Positions 13,330 through 27,300 of a stretch of 64,000 nucleotides of DNA are shown piece after piece (the stretch's first letter is position 1; every line of letters begins with the position of its first letter). The DNA is from Helicoverpa zea (lineage: Eukaryota; Arthropoda; Insecta; Lepidoptera; Noctuidae): positions 12,772,001-12,836,000 of the forward strand of contig NC_061462.1 in the NCBI RefSeq assembly GCF_022581195.2. Reading direction: 5' to 3'. Both the position numbers and the translations under genes were made by a program. The notes below the pieces were generated by a model. That model searched no databases. It was not told the origin of the DNA and saw nothing but the letters and a program-made list of their open reading frames with translations.

Positions 13330-15411
13330 ATACAAAGTACCATATTAGACTGGCGCTTGAAACCAATGATTTACTATCGAGAAGTAAGTATGAAGGAACC
13401 GGAACTGGCTTTTTACCGAATGAATAAGTACATACTAGATTAGGTTCAATTTATCGCTTGAAGTGAAATAGAAAACCAAGATAAAAATTCATGTGTACGT
13501 ATCAGAGTTATATGTTTATGCTAGGTCCAGTGATATGGGTACTTTACTAAGGAATGTTATTACAAAATAAATATATTAAAAAAAAAACAAATAAGTACAG
13601 ACAATAAGGTGCTACTGCGTTACTGTGCAGGTATTCCGCCCTATCTTTGACAAAAAATAATAAGTTAAAGAAAGTTAAAATGAACAGTACCAGCTTCTTA
13701 TAATAATTCTATTACGTACGCAATCAACGCTTTGACAAAACAAAAAGATAAAATATTCCTTGCAAAAGACAAAGCACCTAATTCATGGAATATAACTTTG
13801 ACTGGCACATAATCTAATTCCGTGGAACTCGTAACTTTGTTAATATCCACAGTTTTTCAACAACACCGCTAATGTAAGGCAGTAATGAAGAAAGTTTTAC
13901 AGAAGGTCCACTTTACAACGGTCACAAGACTGGGTGTACGGATAAATGGATGTACGTACCTACCTATGTTCCCTAATCTTTCACGTAAAAAGTGTTGAAC
14001 AAGTGATAAAGCTTCGTAGCTTATACATCTGGAAAACATATATATATACTCAAGCGCAGAATAGTTAGTTATTCATGCATTATTCAGAAACATGTGCACA
14101 TTTTAGGTAACCGAGTAAAAATTTTACTGGCGTGTGTAAACCAGTTTAAGGCGTCTAAAACCGGATTCTTTTACTATCTCTACAAATAAATTACTTTTTA
14201 CCTAAAAAAACTTTTTTTTTCAAGTTTGTTAAAAACAAATTTTCAACTTTCTGCAGTTTTTTTCTTATATACGGACTTGCCGCCAGGCTTCACACGTAAT
14301 GCAAAAGTTAGATATGAAGTTATTAACATTTTTTCACTAAAGTCGAGTGTCCTCACTCCGGTCTAGCTATAGGTCACTAGAGTGCTCGCTTTTTGTTTCA
14401 TCATTGTTTTTTTAATATACGTCATAGTGTCTGTGAAGTTTTGTCATTTGATGCAGTTTGGCGTATGTATCGACTTATTAACATAATGCAGATGCAACCA
14501 GTGACGTCAATAGTACAGTTAATTCTTTAATATACATAATTAAAGTGACGTATTTCGAATGTATTTGGGTTAAGTTACTAGCACGTTCTTCAGCGAGAGA
14601 CTCTTAATAATCATAATTCATTATTGTATTAAACCTCGCGGAGGGATGGTATCACAAAATCCAATCGTAGCGTATCCCTATTTGATTTTTGATTTTGATT
14701 CTGACTCTTTGCCCAGGCTGATTAGTTTAATACGAAATTTAAAACTTAGTTTTTCTAATAATGACCAAGGACGAGTTGCCATATAACTATAACGATAATG
14801 AATCCATAACCAGCCGTGAAATTGACGCCCATTAGTGAAATGGGGTAAGTATTTGACAACTGAATATGGTTCGGTTTTCGGTTATTCAAGTTAAATGGTG
14901 CAGCTCACCAAATTGAATTAGGTATGTAATAACAATCTGGACTCACTCAATTTCGATGCAATATAGGGCATATCTACACAAGACTTCATAGTCATATTGA
15001 CCTCCAGATAAAAGTATATGTATTGAGAGGCTGTACATTTTTCTACGAAATGCATTGATTGCTTCACAGCATCAAATTCAATTGTTTTAGGTATCGGGTA
15101 TTTTGCAAACCCACGAGTAGTTATTTTGCCATTACTTACAGAATCCACTTCATAAGGAAATCCCAAAGAAATCACGTGCATTCAGCTAATTCTACGTGAT
15201 TTCTTATTTTGCAAGAAAACATTATATTTCCCGCAAACTAATGATAAGTATAGGCTGGTTTTATTGATAATTAGGCTCGAATATATTAGAACCAGGAAAA
15301 TAATTAAATAACCACAACAAGGAGATAGAAATCTGCACGACTCAAAATATTGAAATTACTGAAGTGTTTTCATTGTATGCTTCGAAAAGGATGTGTTTTT
15401 AGGACTAACTG
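13330..15411. other. Gene-less AT-rich stretch
   Basis: No gene was recognised. A possible poly(A) signal (AATAAA near 13565) sits in an A-rich run. The open frame on the minus strand at 14918-15181 has no recognisable domain. Confidence 0.5.
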
Positions 15412-15468
15412 CTTACCGTGGCTTTGCTTGATACTTTAACTGTAAGGTTCAAGCAAAGACATGGTAAG
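15412..15468. repeat. Imperfect hairpin, 20-bp arms
   Basis: The arms 15412-15431 and 15449-15468 pair at 18 of 20 positions ('cttacc' ... 'ctttgcttga') around a 17-nt loop. It abuts the inverted-repeat element that begins at about 15471. Confidence 0.6.
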
Positions 15469-15470
15469 CT

Positions 15471-15597
15471 AAACTGTCAGCCGACAGTTGGCTCGAGGGT
15501 TGTGTTTGAAGGTTGAGAATCCTATCAACGTTTGCAGTCGGTCTGATCTGATCTTCATAATGATATATGAGCCCAAACAAACTATCGGCTGACTAAA
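15471..15597. mobile_element. Possible MITE
   Basis: Inverted ends 'gtcagccgacagtt' (15476-15489) and 'aactatcggctgac' (15580-15593) match at 13 of 14 bases around about 90 bp of non-coding sequence. No clear target duplication was found, so the boundaries are approximate. Confidence 0.45.
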
Positions 15598-15987
15598 AGT
15601 TTGCAGTGTGTTCGAGCTCTTATAATTTCAACTCTTTGGACTGTCCACTGAAACAAAGCTTACCTAACGTTAATATGTTTTAAAGCCCATTCATTACCAA
15701 CTGAACGTTAAAAGCGTTGACAAATATAATTGAATATAGGAACTAGCAGTCAAGAGTTGGACTATGCAAGACAAGCAGAGTTGCGTCACAATGGGCAGTG
15801 CAATCCACTGTGGACATAACGCGAGCTGGTCAGAATGGACTCCTTATCTCTTACCGAGAACTCTGACTTTGTAGGAGTTGCCCAATGAGCGGGAAAGTGT
15901 TCCTTGTATATACTTTGTTTTCAATTTGTTGCTTGTTACATAGTTTCCTTATCTAGCCATTAGAAGTCGAAATACTTTTATTTAAAA

Positions 15988-16130
15988 AATGCCTAAGTAT
16001 GTCCTTTCTTCGGCTCTAGATGGTGTACCAGAGTTCATTTAAATCGGTACAGCAGTTCTGGCGTGAATGCCGTACATACAGACATAGAGTTACTTTTTGC
16101 ATGTATGATAGTAAGGATTTGAAACTGGCT
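15988..16130 (+). mobile_element. RTE-like LINE 3' tail fragment
   Basis: 'cctttcttcggctctag' followed by 'aaatcggtacagcagttctg', 'gcgtgaatgc' and 'acatacagacatagagtt' matches the typical RTE-type tail (compare 47843-48000). Short and diverged. Confidence 0.5.
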
Positions 16131-16249
16131 TCCACCCGCGTACCATGGGAATTACTTACTCTGCGAAATTATCTAGGGATAGATAAATCTATAGTTTCAT
16201 TCACCTTAGATTAAACACTAAGCAGGCATAAAATCCGTAACATTTCAAG

Positions 16250-16277
16250 AGGAAGATACTAATTGTAGTATCTTCCT
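16250..16277. repeat. Perfect 12-bp hairpin
   Basis: 'aggaagatacta' (16250-16261), a 4-nt loop, then the exact reverse complement (16266-16277). It lies about 375 bp upstream of the TATA box of the cuticular gene. No terminator or regulatory role can be read from it. Confidence 0.6.
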
Positions 16278-16653
16278 ATGTATTGACATAAGACAATATG
16301 CTTCCGAAAAACGCAATTAATAGATTTAGGTGAAAATGCATTTTCGAGGTTTTCACACAAGATGACAAGACAAAGCACTCCTTGATGATGAAGATACGTC
16401 ATGTAATAAGGAACCTCTACATGTCTTACCAAGAATGTTAGACTGTTCAGTGCAAAGACCTACCAAAGATACCATCAGAACCAAATAAATAGTGAAGAAG
16501 ATTTCTCAAGAAAACTATCTGAAAATGATCTAAGAGTCTACCCGGTGACCTTTCACTTCCCTTGAAGCTTGGATCCCATCATCGAAGCACCATTAGGCCA
16601 ATTATTAGAGCATATTTAGTGGCATTACCTATCCTCGCGGGAGGGGGGCTGCG

Positions 16654-16659
16654 TATAAA
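16654..16659 (+). promoter_or_regulatory. TATA box of the cuticular repeat-protein gene
   Basis: TATAAA sits in a local GC-rich block (about 16635-16735) just upstream of a plausible non-coding first exon. Transcription would begin about 30 bp downstream, near 16684. The placement agrees with a strong GTAAGT donor at 16799 and is typical of TATA-driven cuticle genes. The start site is inferred, not observed. Confidence 0.6.
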
Positions 16660-16683
16660 GCGAAGATGCGCGCGCAGCCCACA

Positions 16684-16798
16684 GCACAGCATCGGCGCGA
16701 GCGCACGTCACGCCGCGACAGTTACACGAACATTTTGCGAACTTTGTGAATTTCATCTGTTGACGTTTACTGTGATTTAAGGATTCTGTGAACTTTTG
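16684..16798 (+). other. Predicted non-coding exon 1 (5' UTR) of the cuticular gene
   Basis: The segment runs from the inferred start site to a consensus donor ('ttttg' then GTAAGT at 16799). No ATG-initiated frame spans it meaningfully. Exon 2 has a good acceptor ('tattttctttcag') at 18276, which gives a 1.48-kb first intron. The 5' end is approximate. Confidence 0.55.
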
Positions 16799-18297
16799 GT
16801 AAGTTCGTGTTGTGTTATTAATTAGTAGGTTTTTATTATTAGGGTTTAGGACTTAAGGGTTTAGGAGTAATTGTTACCAATTACTCCAAGCTCAGGAAAA
16901 GCTTATTTTCATGATAGTAATTGAGTTTTCCTTAAAATACTTACTGATATATTTTTAAAACATATAACTTTCCAAGTAATAAGTTATTTTTGTGTAATTT
17001 ACTTTAGATAAATATTTGTTTTACATTGTAACAAACAACAAAAGCTTAAGAAACCATTTGTTTACAATTATAACTATTAAACATTGCAGCATGCGCCCGC
17101 GCAGACAACTTACCGCAAATTACTTTAAAATAATTTATTTTGTTTACTTATCTTTATGTAAAGTGTCACCACAATGTTATAGTGCCTAGTTGTAAAACCT
17201 GTAAGGGCTAAGTATAAAAGACAAGTTTTTTACGAAAGTAAACAAAGTTAAGCTCATCGTAATAGAAAATAGTTTCTTATCAAAATTCAATAGGTATATC
17301 TACGTATAGCTTTAACTTATAATTTTATTTAAAAGTAAGTTGGAAGTAAATTATTAAACGAATGTTTTTACAACTTGCTGCTACATTGTTTACTCCATCA
17401 ATAATTAAGTTTATCATTTATATTGAATTATTAATTATTGCTAAATATTAATATTATTAATTGCTATTCAAAAGATATGAAAATCAAGAACATTTTAGCG
17501 TAAAATCTGAAAACGTCTTTCTTAGAATTAATTACTTAGATAGACAATATTAACGTTCAGTAGAACGGTAGGGAAAATTACAAAGAACATTTTTCGCGAA
17601 GATATTACGAGCTTAAAATTACACTGGATTTAATATCACGAAGCAACGTCTTATAAAGTAAACGAATAATTATCCTATATTAATAGTATATAATTTTCTT
17701 CTCAAAAATATACTGTGATTTTCTTTTAGTCTTCTGAAATATAATATTAAATAATATAATGCATATAAAATTAAATATTGTCCCTTCACGATACTAAAAT
17801 ACCTACTTAAAACTTAGTTTACTACAAAATATTATAACACTGATGTACCGTTAATTACTAGTGACTATCGTATTAATAACTGAAATTAAAGATAGAAATA
17901 TAATATTGGTATAATTTTGTTTCCGTACCAATCGCCCATTGTCACTGAGCTTTTTGATCTAAGCCAAACAATGACAAACGATCACATAAACGTGACTTCA
18001 TTAAGTTTAAACTAAAGCTAAGTATAAATAACATTGCCTTCACCTAATCCATTTTAATAAAACAACAGTTAAGTTGTTTCTAAGCTTAGTGTTACTTTAT
18101 AAAAGTGAAACACGAGTACATTAAGCTGGGGTTAAGTGAGTGCTTGGGGCTTAATTCTCGGCCACGTGAGAGCTTCGCACTAATTAGCAACATGACTTAA
18201 CTTAGTAATTACTTAGATGTAAGCTTTCAAGGTACTAGGTTTACGTTTGTTCATTTTGAATAATATTTTCTTTCAGACGGAGTCGCTGGCCACCAAG

Positions 18298-18318
18298 ATG
18301 GTTCACTTTAAGTTGGCG
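18298..18318 (+). CDS. Cuticular gene, first coding exon
   Basis: Seven codons (MVHFKLA) follow 21 bp of UTR in exon 2 (18277-18318), with acceptor 'tttcag' and donor GTAAGT. A tiny ATG exon followed by a long intron is a usual layout for insect cuticular protein genes. Confidence 0.8.
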
Positions 18319-21300
18319 GTAAGTAAACTGAAACTTGTAATAAGCTTTCTTAATGAACTTAATAATAAAATTACCTAATTGATGGGCCTGAAAAAAAACA
18401 AGAGTCAAAAAGCGCGACAATTACAAAGATGTTAACTTTCCAATGTAACTTCTTTAGATACTTAGCTTAATACGTTCATATGTAGGTACATCCAATATTT
18501 TTATTTTCCTAAAGCTAAAGCAGAGAAGGCTGGAGATATCAGTGAGAAATTCTATCTCTCAAACTGGTAAAAAGCTTTAACTTCACACATACGTCGTAAT
18601 TCTCATCCCTGCAGTAATTTTTCACAATCCCAAGTTAGACACGAACGCCTGAAAGATCGAAGGAAAGATAATAAAACTTCCTCACAGTTCCATCAGGCTG
18701 TAAACATGTAGTATTAAAAGTTCGTAAAATTATGTAAAAATGTAAAAGGTTTTTTTCGGTTTTCCATACTTCGCACGTTTATGAGACAATATCCAAATGG
18801 CTTATAAATATGTTTCACACTGAAAGCTTTTAACCAAACCGTAAAATATTTACACTTTGTTGGCAGAAATTCGGTTACCAATACCTATCGAAAATTAATG
18901 ATTGAATGTGCGAGTGATAAGACCACGTTCAGTGGTGTTCCCGACTGTCATCGCCTAGTTGACGGTTAGACATGCGGTAATGTTAATTGACATAGCGATT
19001 ATCTTTACAATATAACTAACAAGTGAATAACCTGTATGTTGTAATAAACACACAACACATGCGGGTGACTCTCTCTGCAATCTAATCATAATTAGTGAAT
19101 TAATTGCTTTCCTTTGATGCCGCGGTGAGCGCACTCACTCTACAAGCTGTTGATTTGCATCCGTGCCATATTCAAGGAGGTAATTATGCTAATGATTCTC
19201 GACCCAAATCAATAAAAAAATTGGTACGTAATTTTTTTTCTTTAATTTTTTTTTCGGAATTCCGTAAATGTCATCTAGCCTTATTTAAACTTGGCGCGTA
19301 TGTTACTGGCCTTAAAACCGTGCTGCACCCTCAGACAAACGCAAACACAAAGCATACGCAACGATCACTCATAAATTTCATTCATAAAATTGGATTACTT
19401 CTGAAATACCACGACATTACAATGACAAAAAAAGCACTGCATATTACTTATTTCCCATCTACTGTAATTCCAATCGATTATTTACGTATTGTATGTCCTC
19501 CTCCTGAACTATGGCACAAATGCAAATCAACGCCTTGTATTGCTGTGCGGAATTCTACGACAACTTGTTGTCTCGGTTTTGATAGGAATAAAATACTTTA
19601 TGCATCAAGTAAAGAATACAATTTCAGCTTGAAAAAAATTTGAACCTGGAAAGAAAATTTTCTAAGTATCTTTGTAAGATAGTAGCTTTCCTACATCCGA
19701 ACATAGGGCCATAGGAGGATAATAGAGCTGCTATTACAGAATTATTAAAACATAAATACGTATTATAGTTTCCGAAGAACGTATTCGGTAAAATGTAGTT
19801 TGATTCATAAACATAAGGACGACGTCCCACTGCGGCAAGCAAGTTGCATCACAATCATTTGCTATCCGCACCGCACAAATAGCGAACTAGGGCTGTCTAC
19901 AGAAATACCGTTTTGGATAAAAACATAAGATTGGATAAAAGTATCTAATCTAAGTACCTAATGGTCACTTTAACTGTAATTTAGAAAGAAAATGCATTAG
20001 GTTTAGGTAAACTCGTTGAGTTTTTTAAAGCCGAGGAAAATATTGCGAGCATCCCAATATATCGCTAAAGGCAGAACAGAAAGAGCTTAGCTTTTAAAAG
20101 CCCTTTAGTAACATCTTACACACTTCATACAGTAGTACAGTTTTCGACCATGACTTACATCAAAACAGTCTTAAGTACATGAGTACTAGACAGCATACCA
20201 TAAGACACAAATACTATTTTGCCAACCCTGCTGTGACCGCAGCGTTGCATCACGTCACTTACCGGCACAAGACGCAAACACTCGCAGCCATTCATCTCTA
20301 GCGCACAACCCTAGCACAATACGAACACAAACCGTTTGACTCTCTTTACAAAACGCCTGTTTTCACACAAGCTATTGTCCGCGCGGTTTTTTACACACAT
20401 TAAGCGTTTACGCGTTCTTAGTCAAATCTTAGTTAATTTATCAAAATATAAGTGTTTTGTTACAGTTTCGTAATGTTGATGTTTTTTTGCACTTATTTGG
20501 AATATTTCGGTTTTCTATTTGGCGAAATTATACTGACGTTTTAACTTTTCCCTTATTCTTACAAAGGTAGACAATTTTACCTAGAGATATTTTTTTAAAC
20601 GCAGCTTTTTTCTTACTTTTTCGAAAATCACTCAAAATGCCTACCTTACATGTATCATAAAATCATAACATACATAAGTAATATTCACATAACAGCTGTA
20701 ATCCAGATAAAAAACTATAAAACTAACAAAAACCTGACCACTAATTTCGCACGCCATTAACATAGAAAACTATGCAATTATCATAAAAGGCATATAAAAT
20801 GCAAATGTTTGGCGCGTACTTGCGTCTCCGAGCGCGTGACGTAAGCGCGCGCGCCGGTAGAAAGCGTCAATAAGGTCAAGGTCGAATCTCTTCCGCGGTT
20901 TGCGTCACGCGGGTGAGTTAGGGATGACACGTCATTAGATGTGTGGTTGGAGATATATTTAAAAATAGTCTTTGTATCTAGTTCTGTTCTGGGCTTGCGA
21001 TGATGACCATTCTTGAGTATATAATTGTGATTTTGAACGAAAGGAATGTCCCAAATACGTACCCAGTAAAAGGAATGTAAACAAGTGATTAATACGAAGA
21101 AGAAAGAAGAAGTTTTTGTTACAAAGTTGCATTCATAAAAATATGTAAAATGTATATTTTTAATAAATACATTTTGGCACTTAGACATTAAAATTCTTAG
21201 CCCTTTCTCCTTGCAATTGAAATTAGTAACATAATTTGATGACCTCATAGTCAACCCTATCTTTATAATGCGTATACGCATGTTAATAGCAATCTTTTGT

Positions 21301-24300
21301 TTGTTAGCTAAACCTTAAAGTACCGTATAGTACCGTGTAGTGCCACTTATAACAGTTATATAACTAGTTTTGTGAATAGGTGCAATAACCCATTGAGTTG
21401 CAAAACGGTTATGTCAATTGATGTCAGAGTTATTATTATCGAAGTTATTTGCTATTTACAACATACATGTTACCTAAATCTTGTAAGATGCGGGTCAACA
21501 ATATCGTGGGTATGAGTTCAATCTTTATTTTTTCGTATAAACATATGAAAAAAATCTTTTACGCGAGATAAAAATGTTATCTTGCTTTCTCCAACCCACA
21601 TCGTGTAATTTACACGTTCAGAACGCTATATATCGCAGTAATTTTTAGGTATATAAAAGTAAAAAGATTAAAGATTAACTTCAGCTTAATAAATCTTATT
21701 AAAAAGTCGTTCATAAAAAGTTCGTGTTAATAAATGTCTGTCAAGTGTCACCAACCTCATTGAACAATGGAAGACAAACGACATAAGTGCCACAACCCTG
21801 ACAGCTGCTCGTCATAATGAACTCGTAACTATAATAACGTAGTAACTAAAGCTATTAACTAGTAACTATTAAGATTGTGCTAATTGAAGCTCCACCCCGC
21901 CGCGGTGCACACCGAACTGAAACATAATATAGGGCACAAGAGATCTAGTGCCAGTTACAAAGTGATACATGCAGGTTTAGGGGCTAGGATGATCTATATT
22001 GCCTTATTTATCATTTCAATTATAGTTAAGTAAATACTTAGTAAATTTTTTTAAAAAAAGCTTTACATTTTCTATCAACTCTTATTGCCCCTTCAATCAT
22101 AAAAAAATAATACCCTCTTTTTTCTGAATAAGTAAGTGATAAGTAGATTTCAAAATTACCTATAATAAATTAGAGTACTATAGGTAAGTCTATAGTGAAA
22201 GAAAAAAATACTGGACTTCTAAATATTAAATTAATAACGAATGCACGGTGTGACACACAGCACAGACATATCGGTCAACTCATGCGCAGACATAATGACC
22301 GTGTGACCGGCGCGCTTTATGCCGCGTCGACGCACGCGCAGGCAACTGCCGGTGAATGGGAAGTGGAGACAAACAATTCGCTTTACTTATTGTTGCATCA
22401 TTTCTATATCTTCGACTTTATGTTTTTTGTTGAACTTTCGATTACCTACCTATATTGTTTGGAAAGCTTCGACAAAATATTTACGTAGCTTTTGTTATGA
22501 TTTTTTAAATCTTCTCAGTGGTCGGATTTACCTTATTTATTTAACGCCTTAGGCGTTTTCTACCTGTCTACCTTTGGGTGGTGGAGAAATAGCAGTGGTA
22601 GGTAGAGATGGGTAACTCAGGAGTGATAGATACAAATGATATGAATCATTCCATTTGAATCAATCACTCTTCATATCTTTACATATCCGAATGTGTCAGT
22701 AGTTCAGTATATCTTTCTTTACACCTCACTCACTCGTCGGTCATCGCGTCGGGTACTAACTAGGAGTGGGTGATACAAAACGTATATAGATATTGAATCT
22801 ATATATTGGTGCAATATCTAAAATCCGATATCGGCTTAATCTGAATCTATATATCGGGCGAAACACTATATTGCTCCAAAACGTATCCGAGGGCGAGTAT
22901 GAGCTTGTCGTACGTATCGTATTAAACCGATTTACCGAATAAAGACCGAGTATACACGATGTGACACGATCTCTAGTCTCTACACCGACGAAATAACTTA
23001 GCAGCCGGCCGAGAGAGGGAGCGCGTGATTAATAAAACCAACGTAGAACGTAGCTTAATAATCCGTAGGTACTATTCTGAACCTTATGTCAAATGCAATA
23101 AGTCTGTTTGAAGAATTGTTTTAGTATTTTGGCAAGATTGTTAAAGGAATTTCAACTTTCTTTTAAAGTAATAATGATGCATATTACATTACATAATTTG
23201 CAAGGATTTATTAACTTCGCGCATGACGCTTGTTGTCCTCTGGCCTTGAACTAGAAAGCAAAGAAATTTTAAAATTCTATTTTTTAGTTTCGTGCTAGCA
23301 ATTATTGAGTGAGCGCATTATTGTTGTTCCTCATTATTACTTACTTACGATTTGATTTTCTGTTAATTTGTGTTAGTTTAGTATTTAAAATAGTTTAATT
23401 TCTTAACTTGAGTATTAATGTGTGTAGGTATTAAGGTGTAAATAAAATTTAAGTGTAAAAATTAGAGTAGGTTAGGTACTTATATTGAAACATTTTGTGA
23501 CTCGTGTTAAAAACTATTTTTAAAAATGTCTCGTATAAATTCGAGTATTTTATGGGACTATTTTGACAAAACAAATTTAGTGGACAAAAAAGCCAAATGT
23601 CGTGTTTGTGGTGACAGTTATAGTTATAAAGGTACGACAGGCAATCTAAAGGCACATTTAAAAAAAAAGCATTTAGATGCATATACGAGAGTTGCTACCG
23701 GGCAGCAAGATATTACGACTTTCCAAACTGCCTCAGCAAGTCAGATTATTGCCGCAGATTCATCTGCAACACCGTCAACATCGGCTACAATAACTACGTT
23801 AGCAAACCCAATCGCCTCAACTTCAACAGCAGCGAATCCAACAGTTTCACCCCCACGTCACGTAAGACAACAAGGTATAGAAAGATATGGCGCCACTAAA
23901 AAAATATCAGGTGACTTGAAAAGAAAGATCGACAATGATGTACTAGACTTATTCATAGATAGTTATCACCCCTTTACATTAGTAGAGGAACGAGCTTTTA
24001 AAAAAGTTATGCGCTGGATCCCTGGCTATCAACTCCCGACTAGAAAAACTATTTCTAACGTCATGATTCCTGCCTTGTACAATAAAAACGAAGAAACTTT
24101 AAAAACGACATTGGGTAGCATTGAACATTTGTGTCTTACAGCTGACTTATGGACGTCAAGAGCCAATGAATCGTATTTGGCTGTTACCGGTCATTTTATC
24201 ACGGAGGAGTTCGAGCTAAAGACCATCTTGCTGGACTGTTCTAATTTCGAAGATTCTCATACGAGTGAAAACATTCAGAGTGTGTTAAATGATGTAATGA

Positions 24301-27300
24301 GTAAATATGAATTAACATTAAACAAAATTAATTTTATAGTAACTGATAATGCGGCCAATATTCAAAGAGCGGTTACTAACATCGGTTGGAAGCATTATGG
24401 ATGCTATGGACACACGCTTAATTTGATTTTACAGAATGCCATTACAAGAGAGCAGACTCTACAGTCCGTATTAGATAAAGTAAAAAAAATTGTGCGCTTT
24501 TTTAAAAAAAACAGTACCGCCTTAGAGAAATTATTAAAAGCACAAACTAATGATCAGCCAAACTGCGTACCAAAACGTTTGATTCAAGAAGTTCCGACGC
24601 GCTGGAACTCCAGCTTTCACATGATACGGCGCTTCGTGGAACTGGAACATTGCATTAGGTCTACAGTTGCAGTCATCAGAAAAGACCTTCCCATTATTAC
24701 CAACGAAGAGTGGTTGCTACTTGCCGAAGTCACAAAAATATTGAAACCGTTCGAGGACGCGACAGAATCGATGAGCGGCGAAAAGTATATGACTGGTAGT
24801 TCAGTCATAGTCATGACACGGTGTCTAATATCATCATGTGATAAACTCCTGGACGAAGAATTCTGTGATGTATCTAAAGAGCTAATTTACACTTTAAGGA
24901 CAGGACTAATAACCAGATTCTCCAATCTTGAAAGAAGTGGAACATTTTCGGTATGTACATTTTTAGATCCTCGATACAAACTGGCTGTCTTTTCTGACGA
25001 AAATGAAATTATAAATACTAAGAAACGAGTCCAGGACTTAGTAAGTGGTATTATAGCGCAGGAGAGAGCGCGAGAAGAGGCACCCGTCTCGGCATCTGAG
25101 GACCACAATGCTGATAAGTTTTCACCATGGACAATTTTAAACGAAATAGTGGGAAAAAAGCAAAATGTCGGGACACCGGTGTCAAAAGCCATTAAAGAAA
25201 TAGATGGCTATTTGAATGACGACCTGTTGCCAGTTTTCACAGGAACTACGTGGAACTGCCCTCTCGAATGGTGGCGCAAACATAAGTTTACATATCCATA
25301 CTTGGCGAAACTATTAAAAAGATATGGAAACATCATGGCGACGTCAGTTCCATGCGAGAGGATCTTTAGCAAAACGGGACTAATTATAAATGATCGTCGC
25401 ACTCGGCTGACAACATCAAAAGTAAACCAGCTCGTATCTTTGAACGTAAATCTAGATGAAAACAGATTTAAATAAATGCTGAACAAACAACGTAAATAGT
25501 TGAAAATGTAAAAAGACAATGTAAATAGTGTAAATATAAAAAGTTTGTATATATCATCAAATGAACTGTTAAATACGCCTGCATTATTTTATCGTTCGGC
25601 ACCTACATTTAGGTATAATTTATTATAAAACTTTTCATAACAGACAATAATGCAGCCAGTCCTAAGCCTGGTAAAAGTATGAAGGACAGTTCATTGATGA
25701 TGACGATTGTATGTTTTCTCTAACTACGTAATAGGCTTTTTCATCACGTGAAATTAGTGATGTTTAAACTTCAGCTAAGTATCTAGACAAAACCGTTGTT
25801 TGTAATTTAGCTCCTTAGAGATACATCGTATTACGATATTTACAATATCGCATGCCTAGGTGGTTCTCACTCACAATACGCTTTATGGAATGATACAACA
25901 TCATGAGACGGATTACGCGTATCTGTTAATATATAGTTTCAGAAAATATATAGTTTCGAAATCCGATATCAAATATCAATATATAGTTTCGATTTGATAT
26001 TGTGAAAAAGCTATATTACCCACTCCTAGTACTAACTAATCTGTGGCGTCGGATAGCTTCGTCGCGCGCCATTGGTTGAACGTCAGGCGAGCCGTCTCGC
26101 TCGCACCCATACGATTACGAATATCGTTACTTTGACCACAATAAGTTGATAAGTTGTTAACTCTATTGCTGACGCATAAGGCTTATAATTGTTTGTCCTT
26201 AGTGAATATTTCGGTATTATAATCTTGTCAACCGAACAAACATGTTTTGACTCGAAATACACATTTTGAACTAAAATTTAATTTTCACGTAAATAATTAC
26301 GTAGGTAGACAGTCCTAAGCCTGTGTAAAGTATGAAGGGAAATCAGAAGGCTATTTCCATTTTTATTTTCTAATACTTACTAAACTAATGCTTATACTCA
26401 ATACTAGATTGCGATTGACTATTCATTGAACTAATTAATATAAAAGAAGTAGGTTGTACCTACAGTCATAAGAATAGTATATTTTTTAATTAGAAAAAAG
26501 TTGTTAAATCGCAACCGCTCAATATATCAGAAAGATGCAAACAACCAACCTATCACTATATCTGAATGATCTATTTGAATGAGTGAGCCGCACACGAGTT
26601 TCGAGTTTAAACGAGCTACTGAGTTATACTGAGCTACTGATATAAAGATATGAAAGAGTGATTCATATCCCAGTGATTGAAAGATGCATATCTATCTTTT
26701 CTTTTCAATGACACATTTTGCCCATGTCTAGTGGTAGGTGCTAAAGGTTATATATTATGATATTTAGTGTAAAAAAATAAATAATAATATATATTATACA
26801 TACACAAACTATACATACCTACATACTTAACTATTATGTCGCCTTATATCCCTTGCTTGTTTAGAATATTAGTATAGATAGTATTTTTCCCTCAAAAACA
26901 TTTCCGAGGTCACGTTTCACAAATACTTTCACAAATACTTATATGATTACACGAGTATCTTGACTGTGACCTATTGCACACATACTTAGGCCTCCAAATA
27001 CAGAAGCGAAATTACTCTCAAATTATATACAAACAAACAATAGTAACCTCCATACTTGACAAGTTACAACAACCGCTTGTGCAAACTACACTTCAGTTCA
27101 ATTAGTCTGACATACCAATTGAGTGACTTTGTGACCCACATCATGTTAACAAATATATAATTTGATAATGATGTGACATGGTCACGGAATAGTTCTTTGT
27201 GTTTTATTCAGAAATGAGGAATTCATCAGAACTTGGGAAAGCAGAAAGCTCTAAATACAGAACTATAGATTTTTCAAAAGTTACTATTGCTGAAGAAATG

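Larger units (their letters stand above)
22603..26730. mobile_element. Outer non-autonomous hAT element, interrupted by a second hAT
   Basis: The ends are 'tagagatgggtaa' and, inverted, 'tagacatgggcaa' (11 of 13 match). They are flanked by the 8-bp duplication 'gtggtagg', the hAT hallmark. Removing the inner element and one copy of its duplication leaves about 852 bp with no transposase. Subterminal motifs such as 'gatatgaa' and 'agagtgat' occur inverted at both ends and could be transposase-binding sites. The interrupting insertion is younger. Confidence 0.85.

Noticed and set aside
19104..19643. 179-codon open frame in the cuticular gene intron
   Set aside because: No recognisable domain or codon bias, with AT-driven composition. 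Probably chance, though its length is notable.
20781..21281. 166-codon open frame on the minus strand
   Set aside because: No domain; composition follows local base content; no supporting splice or promoter context.
24887..25519. Open frames on the strand opposite the hAT transposase
   Set aside because: Shadows of the transposase gene, with no family features.
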